DNA of 64,000 nucleotides from Bacillota bacterium. GTDB taxonomy: Bacteria; Bacillota; Clostridia; Lachnospirales; Lachnospiraceae. Positions 15,260 through 23,089 of the stretch are shown one piece after another. The translations under genes were made by a program, and so were the position numbers. Location of the stretch: the NCBI GenBank assembly GCA_023442465.1, contig JAEZZQ010000030.1, positions 376,240 through 440,239 on the forward strand, given 5' to 3'. Under the pieces are notes generated by a model, which did no database searches, had not been told where the DNA came from, and saw nothing but the letters and a program-made list of their open reading frames with translations. How positions within the stretch are numbered: position 1 is the first letter of the stretch; every line of letters begins with the position of its first letter.

Positions 15260-17098
15260 ATGAGTGATTTTATTCTGAATATTATACATCGCCCGGAAAT
15301 GGTCCCGGAATATGCGGAAAAAGTGACCGGGCATGGAAAGGAAGAGGACATCGGAAGAACCTCTCTTTTGAAGGAATCTTTGGATATTTTTAAATTTCAG
15401 CAGGAGACTGCTCATAAATACGGATTGAAGACGACAATACATATGACATATGCGTCATTATTCAATAAGGAAGCAGTGGAGATCGCTAAGGAGCACCATG
15501 AGAAATACGGAGATGAAATTGCGCTTTCCCTATTAGGGCTTCCATGCAATGAATTCCGTGAAAAATATAAGACGAAGGATTTCTGCATATGGATGTTTTC
15601 CATGGAAGACAAGAAGTCAATCATAAACGATGTTTTTGAGAAATTCCATAATATATTCGGCTTCTATCCGGAATCTACCGGCTCCTATTACATGGATGCA
15701 GATTTGACCAACTATATCAAAGAACAATATCCCACAGTAAAATGTGCGGTAGCTACCTGTTGGGAAGAAGGCCCGAAGGCGTACCATACCTGCAATAACT
15801 CGTGGTACACGTTTATGGACGGCGGTCCGTGGAACCCGTGGATTCCGTCGAAGCAAAATACCCATGCTCCGGCGGCGAACAAGGAAGAGGACAGCGGTAT
15901 CGTAGCAATTCCGCACTTGTCGAGAGACTTGATCGCCTGCTATGACGGAAACGGCTCCAATTTCGGAACTCATCCGCAAAATGTGCTTCGAGGCATGATT
16001 TACGATACGGAGACTTGGGAATATCCATACTTATTCAATTTGATCGACCAGTACAGAAATCTGGAGAAATACAATAACGGTTATTCCTATAACATGATGT
16101 TCGTAGGCCCCGGCTGGCTGAATAAAATGGGAAGGTGGGAATCCTCCTATGAGCTGTTGGCCAAGAGCTATGATGACGGAATGGCATATTACGGAAAGCT
16201 GAAGGAAGAAGGAAAGCTGAAAGATATGACGATGGCGGAGTTCGCAGATTATTACCGTCAGAAAAAGTCATATACCGAGCCTGAGTGCGCGCTTTGGAGA
16301 GATATACTGTATGGTTCAGACAAGCAGTTGTTCTGGTACTGCGACCCGGATATGAGAGCGTGTATCAATATGGATCAGGGAGGTGCGCTTGTGGATCTGC
16401 GCCCTTATGCGGCAAAGCTGGAGTGGCCGGTGGGTATCGGCACGAAGCATGTAACCGATGCGTCCTATCCCTTCCTCATTCAGGAAAAATACCGGGCAGG
16501 TTATTTTACCCACTATGCCGGTGAAGGGACCATAAAAAGCGTGAAATTATCCTATCAGGGGGAAGAGGTAGATTTATGCCTGTGCCGGACAAAGGCTCAT
16601 TACTCTGAGGAGGGCAAGGTGAGAATTCTGACCCTTGACCCGGTGGATATCGAATTCTATGACCTGACGGTGAAGCTGCAGACAATGATATCCTTCGAGG
16701 AGGGCAGCGCAGAAATCAGATTCGAGAGAAAGATACTGCATATAAGCAAGCCCGATGCGGAAATAGAGCTGAATGAATACATGGTTGCCTGCTACGGAAC
16801 TACGGAGTATTCGGAGCCCATGGAGGGAATCACATTAAGCTGTAAGAATGAGGAACGCACGGAAACGATTTCTTATGAATATAAGTGCAGGGAAATAGCG
16901 ATGCCCGGTGCAACCCGGGTGCGGGCGGCAGTACCTCAGATCGGGACGGGGGTATCCATGCGCACGGACCGAAAGGAAGCGACGGGATATGTGAAAGAGG
17001 GATACGCATTTTCACCTATGTTCACGCTGGGATATACGGCGAAATTAAAAGAGAAAGAGGGACTTGTATCATGGCTCAGTCTGGAAAAGGTAAATTAA
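15260..17098 (+). CDS. Uncharacterised 612-residue enzyme-like protein, possible NodB/GH57-like barrel
   Basis: I do not recognise a named family. The protein has no signal peptide. Residues 1-210 alternate helices and strands in a way that recalls the polysaccharide-deacetylase/GH57 barrel: TTIHMTYASLF, DEIALSLLG, FGFYPESTGSYYMDADL, CAVATCWEEG. A Trp/Tyr/Asn-rich stretch (175-300, for example DGGPWNPWIP and NMMFVGPGWLNKMGRWESSY) looks like a carbohydrate site. From about 370 on it is mostly beta, resembling accessory or C-terminal beta-sandwich domains. It lies between the sugar permeases and GH42/GH53, so a cytoplasmic glycoside-processing role is likely but unproven. Confidence 0.6.
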   Translation: MSDFILNIIHRPEMVPEYAEKVTGHGKEEDIGRTSLLKESLDIFKFQQETAHKYGLKTTIHMTYASLFNKEAVEIAKEHHEKYGDEIALSLLGLPCNEFREKYKTKDFCIWMFSMEDKKSIINDVFEKFHNIFGFYPESTGSYYMDADLTNYIKEQYPTVKCAVATCWEEGPKAYHTCNNSWYTFMDGGPWNPWIPSKQNTHAPAANKEEDSGIVAIPHLSRDLIACYDGNGSNFGTHPQNVLRGMIYDTETWEYPYLFNLIDQYRNLEKYNNGYSYNMMFVGPGWLNKMGRWESSYELLAKSYDDGMAYYGKLKEEGKLKDMTMAEFADYYRQKKSYTEPECALWRDILYGSDKQLFWYCDPDMRACINMDQGGALVDLRPYAAKLEWPVGIGTKHVTDASYPFLIQEKYRAGYFTHYAGEGTIKSVKLSYQGEEVDLCLCRTKAHYSEEGKVRILTLDPVDIEFYDLTVKLQTMISFEEGSAEIRFERKILHISKPDAEIELNEYMVACYGTTEYSEPMEGITLSCKNEERTETISYEYKCREIAMPGATRVRAAVPQIGTGVSMRTDRKEATGYVKEGYAFSPMFTLGYTAKLKEKEGLVSWLSLEKVN

Positions 17099-17286
17099 AT
17101 TACAGATGTCCTTCCTGCTTTATGAGGGACTTGGATCTGGATATGTTTTATGATAAAGATAAAAAAGAATATTATTGCATCAGATGTCAGTATGTGGGAA
17201 CGGAAGAGGATGTGCTTGAAAAAAACCAGATGGCAAGGTTCCGCTATAAGGATATGGGAAAGAGATTTACGAGCTTTGAGCTTTAA
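17071..17286 (+). CDS. Zinc-ribbon mini-protein overlapping the preceding gene
   Basis: 71 residues from the ATG at 17071, preceded by GAAAGAGGG. It overlaps the end of the upstream gene by 28 bp in another frame, so translation is probably coupled. Two Cys pairs (CPSC near 15-18, CIRC near 36-39) form a classic zinc-ribbon pattern, followed by a basic C-terminus (FRYKDMGKRF). Function unknown. The Cys pairs, good start site and tight packing before GH42 argue that it is real. Similar ribbons act in nucleic-acid or protein binding. Confidence 0.65.
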   Translation: MAQSGKGKLNYRCPSCFMRDLDLDMFYDKDKKEYYCIRCQYVGTEEDVLEKNQMARFRYKDMGKRFTSFEL

Positions 17287-17313
17287 ATTCAGATAAAATG
17301 CGGAGGTTGTGCG

Positions 17314-19323
17314 ATGGAACTTAAGAATATGCTTCATGGAGGAGACTACAATCCTGAGCAGTGGCTGGATTGTTCGGAGATATTAAAAGAGGATATCGAG
17401 TTGATGAAGAAGGCCCATGTCAATTGTGTGACCTTAGGAGTATTTTCTTGGGCTGTTTTGGAGCCGGAGGAGGGAGTCTTCGATTTCGGGTGGCTGAAGG
17501 AGATTATTGATAACCTGTATGAAAACGGAATTTCCACTATACTCGCCACGCCTACGGGGGCTATGCCCCACTGGATGACAGCAAAGTATCCGGAGATTAT
17601 GCAGGTGGGAGCAGAAGGGCGAAGGAATCTCCCTGGAAAGAGACATAATTTCTGTTATACTTCGGCAAAGATGCGGGAAAAGACGAGAATAATCGACAAA
17701 AAGCTGGCTGAGGAGCTGGGGAATCATCCGGCGGTCGTGCTTTGGCATATTTCGAATGAGCTGGGCGGCAATTTCGGAGACGGAAGCTGTCACTGTGACG
17801 AATGCAACGCGGCCTTCCGCAGATGGTTAAAAGATAAGTATGGTTCTCTAAAGGAGCTGAACAAGGCATGGTGGACTACCTTCTGGAGCCATATTTATAC
17901 GGACTGGGAACAGATTCACAGCCCGGTGCCAAACGGAGAAAATCTGCTCCATGGGCTGAATCTGGACTGGAGGCGTTTCGTGACTTATCAGATGAAGGAT
18001 TTCTGTCAGTGGGAAATCTGTTCCGTCAGGGAATATTCCAAGCTGCCTTCCACAACCAATTTTATGTTTTTCTTCAAGTCCCTGGATTATTACGAGCTGC
18101 ATAAGTGTATGGACGTGGTGTCATGGGATTCTTATCCGTTTTGGCATAAGAGCAAGGACGAGGTACCGGTGGCGGTAAAGACTGCCGCTGTTCACAGTAT
18201 GATGCGAAGCATGAAAAAGAAGCCGTTTTTGCTTATGGAAAGCACTCCCTCCTGCATTAACTGGCGAGTTTCGAATCCGGTCAAGAGGCCGCAGATGCAC
18301 ATGCTTTCCAGCATGCAGGCAGTGGCTCATGGCTCCGACTCGGTACAGTATTTCCAGTGGAGAAAAGGAAGAGGTTCTTTTGAAAAATTCCATGGAGCAG
18401 TTCTGGATCATAGAAATAAGGATAATACGAGAACCTTTCGGGATGTGACGGAGGTGGGAAAACGGCTGGAAGAGATAGGGCAGAAGGTTCTGGTTACTTG
18501 CAATAAGCCGAAGGCTGCCATTGTTTTCGATTGGGAGAACTGGTGGGCGGTAGAAGACGCCACCGGTCCAAGGCTGGATATTGATTATGTGAAAACCTTT
18601 CTAACACATTTTCGGGCCTTTTGGGAAGCCGGCATGGACGTGGATGTAATCAATATGGATTATGATTTAACAGATTATGAGCTGATAGCCGCACCCCTTA
18701 ACTATTTGTATAAGGAAGGCTATGCGAAACGGGTGGAGGAATTCGTAAGAAATGGCGGAAGCTACGTGACCACCTATTGGAGCGGAATCGTGAACGGGAC
18801 GGATCTTTGCTTTACGGAAGAACATCCGCTGAGAGAGGTGCTGGGAATCCGTCAGGAAGAAATCGACGCGCCGGGAGAGGAATTTGCGAATTGTATCGTT
18901 TATCATAATAACAGTTATTCTGCGGAAGGATTATGTGAGATAGTTCATGCAGAAGGAGCTCAGGTGCTCTCAGTCTACGAAAAAGAATATTATGAAGGCT
19001 ATCCTGCGGTGACCAGGAATGACTTCGGACAAGGTACGGCTTACTATTTGGCTGCGGAAATCTCGCAAGACTTTTTGAACCTTTTCTACAGGGAACGGGG
19101 GAAGGAAAGGGGAATTGATAATCCGTTATCGGAGGCACTTCCTTATGGTGTAACGGTGTCTGTCAGAAAGGGAGAACAGGATTTGGTATTCCTCCAAAAT
19201 TTTAATGATGACAAGGTGACGGTAGAAATTGGCAATCGGTGGAAGGATGCGGATACGGGAGAAGGATTGGAAGGGAAGATAGAGCTTGTGCCCTTTGAAT
19301 GCCGGATTTTGATGAAAGCTTAA
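17314..19323 (+). CDS. ganA: GH42 beta-galactosidase
   Basis: 669 residues, with GGAGGTTGTGCG before the ATG. The GH42 TIM barrel starts with LHGGDYNPEQW. The acid/base is Glu149 in WHISNELGG and the nucleophile Glu309 in LLMESTPS. The structural zinc site is visible (Cys114 and CHCDEC at 159-164). A trimerisation domain and a small C-terminal beta domain follow (ending FECRILMK). No signal peptide, so it works in the cytoplasm on short beta-1,4-galactosides. The pairing with GH53 and a GanSPQ-like transporter parallels Bacillus ganSPQAB. Confidence 0.95.
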   Translation: MELKNMLHGGDYNPEQWLDCSEILKEDIELMKKAHVNCVTLGVFSWAVLEPEEGVFDFGWLKEIIDNLYENGISTILATPTGAMPHWMTAKYPEIMQVGAEGRRNLPGKRHNFCYTSAKMREKTRIIDKKLAEELGNHPAVVLWHISNELGGNFGDGSCHCDECNAAFRRWLKDKYGSLKELNKAWWTTFWSHIYTDWEQIHSPVPNGENLLHGLNLDWRRFVTYQMKDFCQWEICSVREYSKLPSTTNFMFFFKSLDYYELHKCMDVVSWDSYPFWHKSKDEVPVAVKTAAVHSMMRSMKKKPFLLMESTPSCINWRVSNPVKRPQMHMLSSMQAVAHGSDSVQYFQWRKGRGSFEKFHGAVLDHRNKDNTRTFRDVTEVGKRLEEIGQKVLVTCNKPKAAIVFDWENWWAVEDATGPRLDIDYVKTFLTHFRAFWEAGMDVDVINMDYDLTDYELIAAPLNYLYKEGYAKRVEEFVRNGGSYVTTYWSGIVNGTDLCFTEEHPLREVLGIRQEEIDAPGEEFANCIVYHNNSYSAEGLCEIVHAEGAQVLSVYEKEYYEGYPAVTRNDFGQGTAYYLAAEISQDFLNLFYRERGKERGIDNPLSEALPYGVTVSVRKGEQDLVFLQNFNDDKVTVEIGNRWKDADTGEGLEGKIELVPFECRILMKA

Positions 19324-19359
19324 TGAAAATAGGATGATGACGGAAGGAATAGAATTATA

Positions 19360-20472
19360 ATGAGAGAATTTATACATGGCATGGATATTTCTTCCATGGA
19401 TGAAGTGGTTCGTCTCGGAGGGAGATTCTACAATAACGGGATGGAGCAGACGTTAGTCGATATCCTTAAGGCGCATGGGGTAAATTATATACGGCTTAGG
19501 CTTTGGGTCGATCCTTATTCGGAAGACGGAGTTTCTTACGGTGCCGGAGTAAGCGATTTTCCGACAACGGTAAAGATGATAAAAGAGGTGAAGGCAGCAG
19601 GGCTTAAATATTTGCTGGATTTTCACTACAGCGATTTCTGGGCTGATCCGGGGAAACAGATAAAACCCAAGGCTTGGAAGGAGTACGATGACGAACAGCT
19701 GGAGAATGCAGTATTCGAGTATACGGAGGGCGCACTGAAACGGCTGAAGGAAAAAGGTCTTTTTCCTGATATGATTCAGGTGGGAAATGAAATTACAAAC
19801 GGGCTTCTCTGGCCTAACGGAAAGAAGCCTGCTTATGATGAACTCGCACGTTTTGTAAATGCAGGAATCCGCGGAGTGCGGGCGGTAGACGGCGATGTAC
19901 CGGTTATGCTTCATTTAGACCATGGGGACGATCATGAGATGTGCCGGGATTGGTTCGATCATTTCATGGAGCGGGGGGAAGAGTTTCAGATAATCGGATT
20001 GTCCTATTACCCTGTATGGAACGGAGCGATGAAAGGGCTTATCGATAACATGAATTTGCTTGCCGGAAGGTATGGAAAGCCTTTGGTCGTTGCTGAGGTT
20101 TCCCATCCCTTTACGATGGAGGATTACGCTTCCTGCGAAGGGCTTGCGCCGGAGGAAAGAAAGGGCGCGGCGGCGAAGCCGGCTCTTGAGAAGAATCTGG
20201 AATATCCTGCAACGAAGGAAGGGCAGGCCCTTTTCATGAAGAAGTTAATGGAAGAGGTGGCGGCAGTGGAGGATGGCTTGGGAATCGGTTATTTTTACTG
20301 GGAACCGGCATGGCTTCCGGTAAAGGGAAGCGGATGGGCGACGAAGGAATCGCTTGTCTATATGCAGGACCCGGGACCGTGCGGCAATGAGTGGGCGAAT
20401 CAGGGGTTGTTCGACTATGAGGGGAATGCGCTGCCGGCTTTAGAAGTTGTGAGGAGCTTCGGGAGGGGGTGA
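19360..20472 (+). CDS. ganB: GH53 endo-beta-1,4-galactanase, apparently cytoplasmic
   Basis: 370 residues. GH53 hallmarks are GMDISSM at the N-terminus, LRLWVDPYS, DFHYSDFWADPGKQ, the acid/base Glu144 in QVGNEI and the nucleophile Glu246 in VVAEVSHP, and a closing GIGYFYWEPAW. The start at 19360 has GGAAGGAATAG upstream, and the catalytic fold begins within the first ten residues, so there is no signal peptide. Most GH53 enzymes are secreted; this one would cut imported galacto-oligosaccharides inside the cell, with GH42 finishing the job. The stop codon lies inside the first unit of a tandem repeat. Confidence 0.94.
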   Translation: MREFIHGMDISSMDEVVRLGGRFYNNGMEQTLVDILKAHGVNYIRLRLWVDPYSEDGVSYGAGVSDFPTTVKMIKEVKAAGLKYLLDFHYSDFWADPGKQIKPKAWKEYDDEQLENAVFEYTEGALKRLKEKGLFPDMIQVGNEITNGLLWPNGKKPAYDELARFVNAGIRGVRAVDGDVPVMLHLDHGDDHEMCRDWFDHFMERGEEFQIIGLSYYPVWNGAMKGLIDNMNLLAGRYGKPLVVAEVSHPFTMEDYASCEGLAPEERKGAAAKPALEKNLEYPATKEGQALFMKKLMEEVAAVEDGLGIGYFYWEPAWLPVKGSGWATKESLVYMQDPGPCGNEWANQGLFDYEGNALPALEVVRSFGRG

Positions 20473-20543
20473 AAGCCTTTCTTTGGGGAGGTTGTGAAAG
20501 CCTTTCTTCGGGGAGGCGGTGAAAGCCTTTCTTCGGTGGATTA
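20469..20543 (+). repeat. Three 25-bp tandem repeats starting at the GH53 stop codon
   Basis: Units begin GTGAAAGCCTTTCTT at 20469, 20494 and 20519. The first includes the TGA stop of GH53. The third runs into the left arm of the large inverted repeat. Confidence 0.85.
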
Positions 20544-20747
20544 GGTTTCTGTTCCGGCGCTTGCGGCTGTATTTTCTAAAGGAAACCGTAAGTGTGTGGA
20601 AGGGGGACGGGGCGGCAGCGATGCACATCCGTGTGCAGCGCTGCCTAAACGCCGCATCCGTGCGGCGTTTCCCTGGGTGTGGAGGTTTCCTTAAGAAAAT
20701 TCAATCCGCGCGCTGACGGAACAGAAACCTAATCCACCGAAGAAAGG
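20526..20747. repeat. Large multi-stem inverted repeat (cruciform-like, 222 bp)
   Basis: The outer arms are perfect 31-bp inverted repeats (20526-20556 and 20717-20747). The middle arms match at 16 of 17 bases (20571-20587 and 20684-20700). Two inner hairpins follow: GGCAGCG/CGCTGCC (20614-20620, 20639-20645) enclosing GCACA-TCCG-TGTGC, and a perfect 10-bp stem AAACGCCGCA (20647-20656) / TGCGGCGTTT (20661-20670), again with a TCCG loop. No transposase and no protein-like frame. It could be a miniature inverted-repeat element, an RNA, or a strong 3' end for the galactan operon. Confidence 0.8.
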
Positions 20748-20830
20748 CCCCGGAAGGTCGTGAAGAGGGACGTGAGAATGGCGGGGGTATTGGCTTTGTA
20801 GTTTGATGTTTAAGAATGGGTGAGTTTTAT

Positions 20831-20890
20831 GAAAAAGTATTGGCTCGGACACTGGATGCCTGATGAAAAGGCATTGTGGCCGAGCCAAGT
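20831..20890 (-). terminator. Terminator between convergent galactan and CcdA operons
   Basis: TTGGCTCGG (20840-20848) pairs with CCGAGCCAA (20880-20888), with an inner ATGCC/GGCAT stem. Read on the minus strand, the stem is followed by a T-rich run (TACTTTTT), so it chiefly ends the CcdA transcript. From 20891 to 21001 no gene is seen. Confidence 0.65.
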
Positions 20891-21001
20891 ATTATTTGTG
20901 GAAGTGGGCATATGCGATATGCTCATATGGTTCGTTTAATATATGATTTGTTTGTTATGAAATAAGAAAGTATGCCTATTACATAACGCAAGTTTTTATT
21001 C

Positions 21002-22372
21002 TTATTGTGTTCTCACACCGTCTACTGTCTGCTGGATAATGCTGACCATAATATCCTTGGTTAGCTGGCCGGAGACGTAGCCGAAGACGTTTCCGTCCTT
21101 GTCGATCATAAAGGTGGTAGGGTATGCGTTTATTCCGTAAGCATATGCCATTTTGCCTTCGGTATCCATAGCTACTGGATACTCATAGCCATTTTCCTCC
21201 AGGAAAGCTGCAATTTCTTCTGCAGAGCCTTCCCGGCCTACCTCAGGGGAAGCGATGCCGAGTATAATAACGTCGCCCGTATTCTCGCCGTAATCTTCAT
21301 AAAGCTCTTGGATTTCGGGCATTTCTGCGCGGCAGGGAGGGCACCAGGTCGCCCAGAAGTTAAGAAAGACTGTCTTGCCCTTGTAATCAGAGAGGGTATG
21401 CACATTGCCATATTGGTCCGTAAGGGTGAAATCAGGAGCAGGGAACGTATCCGTGCCGGCTTCGCTTTCATCAGTAGTTTCATCAGTAGTATTATTGTCT
21501 GCGGCATCTGTGTCGTTGGTGACATTGATGTCATTATTTCCGTTATCATTATTTGAATCGTCGTTTGTACTCGTGGCATCATTATCTGTATTATTTCCAC
21601 CACTTTCGTCAGAAGGGTTTATGCTGCTTTCGGCAGAGGTACCGGTGATACCCGATAAATAGCTGCTAAAGCCGTTCATCCAGCCGGTAAACATCATAAC
21701 GCCGATAAGAATCATGAGAATACCTCCGATTTTCGTCGTATACTTCACCACCTGACGGTGTTTCTTGAAGAAATCCAATAAAGAGCCGGTGAAAATACCT
21801 ACGCCCATAAACGGGAGAACAAAGCCCAGCGTGTATACTCCGATTAAGAGAAAGCCTGTAGCTGCCGATGCGGCCGATGCCGACATGATCAGCACGCTGG
21901 CAAGAGCAGGTCCTACGCAGGGCGTCCATGCAAAGCTGAAGGTAAATCCCATAAGGAGGGCAGTCAGGGGATTCATGGCGAGGCTGTCCGGTTGGAAATG
22001 AAAGCGCCGCTCTTTTCCCATTGCAGGGTTTCCGAAGAATCCTAACTGGGAAAGGCCGAAGAGAACTACGATAATGCCCCCGATCCGGGTAAACCATGTC
22101 TGGTAATCGTGGAAAAAACGTCCGATAGTCGTGAAGCCCAGCCCTAATAAGAAGAAGGAAAAGCTGATTCCGATTACGAAGAATAAGGTGTTGAGCATTA
22201 CTTTGCTCTGTTTATAGCGAATATTGCCGTCTTCGTCCGTTGTTTTAGCGCCGCCGGATAAATAGCCGATATAAAGCGGGATGAGCGGCAGAACACAGGG
22301 GGAGAAGAAGCTGATTAATCCTTGAATAAATACAGTAGCTGCGGGGATGCTTGTTTCAATTGATAAATTCAT
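21002..22372 (-). CDS. CcdA-type reductant transporter fused to TlpA/ResA thioredoxin
   Basis: 456 residues. The N-terminal CcdA/DsbD-beta domain (1-235) has six membrane helices and the redox Cys pair Cys26 (FFSPCVLP) and Cys152 (WTPCVGP). An Asn/Asp/Thr/Ser-rich linker (246-306) follows. The C-terminal domain (308-456) is a TlpA/ResA thioredoxin with WCPPC at 343-347 and the cis-Pro AYPTTF. The fusion would carry electrons from cytoplasmic thioredoxin across the membrane and use them to reduce extracytoplasmic disulfides. A strong ACGGAGG site precedes the ATG. An Rrf2 regulator lies 44 bp upstream in the same operon. Confidence 0.93.
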   Translation of the reverse strand: MNLSIETSIPAATVFIQGLISFFSPCVLPLIPLYIGYLSGGAKTTDEDGNIRYKQSKVMLNTLFFVIGISFSFFLLGLGFTTIGRFFHDYQTWFTRIGGIIVVLFGLSQLGFFGNPAMGKERRFHFQPDSLAMNPLTALLMGFTFSFAWTPCVGPALASVLIMSASAASAATGFLLIGVYTLGFVLPFMGVGIFTGSLLDFFKKHRQVVKYTTKIGGILMILIGVMMFTGWMNGFSSYLSGITGTSAESSINPSDESGGNNTDNDATSTNDDSNNDNGNNDINVTNDTDAADNNTTDETTDESEAGTDTFPAPDFTLTDQYGNVHTLSDYKGKTVFLNFWATWCPPCRAEMPEIQELYEDYGENTGDVIILGIASPEVGREGSAEEIAAFLEENGYEYPVAMDTEGKMAYAYGINAYPTTFMIDKDGNVFGYVSGQLTKDIMVSIIQQTVDGVRTQ

Positions 22373-22416
22373 GTATTACCTCCGTTTGCTGTAATAGTTG
22401 AAATGCAGTTTCTTTT

Positions 22417-22863
22417 TTATTGCTTCGGTTCGCAAGATTTATCGATGGAAAGTGCGCCGAAGATTTCATCGTCTATGTTATTTATGGTTATGCTCCTCAG
22501 GCGCTCCTTGCAAAGGGTGTCCAAGTCTTCATAGATATTATCCAGCACTTGTCCCATGCCGGAGGCAATAAGGCAATCCATGTCGACGTTCCCGCTTTTC
22601 CACGAAGAGGAGACAAATTTGAAGTCCAAGGCCTCGCTGACTTGATAAAGGGAGATATTCTCCGGACTTACCTCCAGATGATAGCCGCCGTCCAAACCTT
22701 CCTTTGTGGAAACGAGTCCGGCATTCTTAAGTTTTACCATGATTTTACGTATTCTTGCCGGATTAGTGCATACATTTTTGGCAAGCTCTGCACTGGACAG
22801 GGTACAGGCCTTCCGGTTCAAAAAGACGAGGGCGTGCACCGCTATACAGAATTCACTGTTCAT
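22417..22863 (-). CDS. Rrf2-family transcriptional regulator
   Basis: 148 residues. The winged helix-turn-helix is at 1-65 (LSSAELAKNVCTNPARIRKIMVKLKNAG, wing KEGLDGGYHL), typical of Rrf2/IscR/CymR. Only one Cys lies in the usual cluster region (MDCLIASGM, near residue 95) plus Cys32 and others outside it, so an IscR-like Fe-S cluster with three Cys is doubtful. It is the first gene of the operon with the CcdA-thioredoxin fusion, suggesting thiol-redox control. The ribosome-binding site is AAGGAGG. Confidence 0.88.
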   Translation of the reverse strand: MNSEFCIAVHALVFLNRKACTLSSAELAKNVCTNPARIRKIMVKLKNAGLVSTKEGLDGGYHLEVSPENISLYQVSEALDFKFVSSSWKSGNVDMDCLIASGMGQVLDNIYEDLDTLCKERLRSITINNIDDEIFGALSIDKSCEPKQ

Positions 22864-22923
22864 GACTTGGCCTCCTTACTATAATATTGAAGCTGTAAAA
22901 AAAGATGTATCATATATACTGTA

Positions 22924-22951
22924 ATTATAATTGTTTCAGTTTATATGTCAA
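22924..22951 (-). promoter_or_regulatory. Promoter of the Rrf2-CcdA operon
   Basis: On the minus strand, TTGACA (22946-22951), 16-bp spacer, TATAAT (22924-22929). The AT-rich, partly palindromic stretch just downstream (22895-22925) is a likely Rrf2 autoregulatory site. Confidence 0.7.
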
Positions 22952-23026
22952 GTATTATTATTGTTTCTAATATGGGACTATCCGGCGGAAAGAATAAAAT
23001 GTGTTACAGTTAGGTAAGTTTTTCTA

Positions 23027-23054
23027 TTGACAATAGCCGTGATTGGAACATAAT
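23027..23054 (+). promoter_or_regulatory. Promoter of ABC-2 exporter operon
   Basis: TTGACA (23027-23032), 16-bp spacer, CATAAT (23049-23054), 36 bp before the ATPase start codon. Confidence 0.6.
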
Positions 23055-23089
23055 GGTACATGAAAAGCTCTATATAGGGAGGGAAAAAT

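Noticed and set aside
16885..17070. N-terminal extension of the zinc-ribbon protein
   Set aside because: This part overlaps the upstream gene, reads as non-natural sequence, and the ATG at 17071 has its own ribosome-binding site.
20519..20716. 65-residue frame inside the large inverted repeat
   Set aside because: Highly basic, forced by palindromic DNA, no ribosome-binding site; not protein-like.
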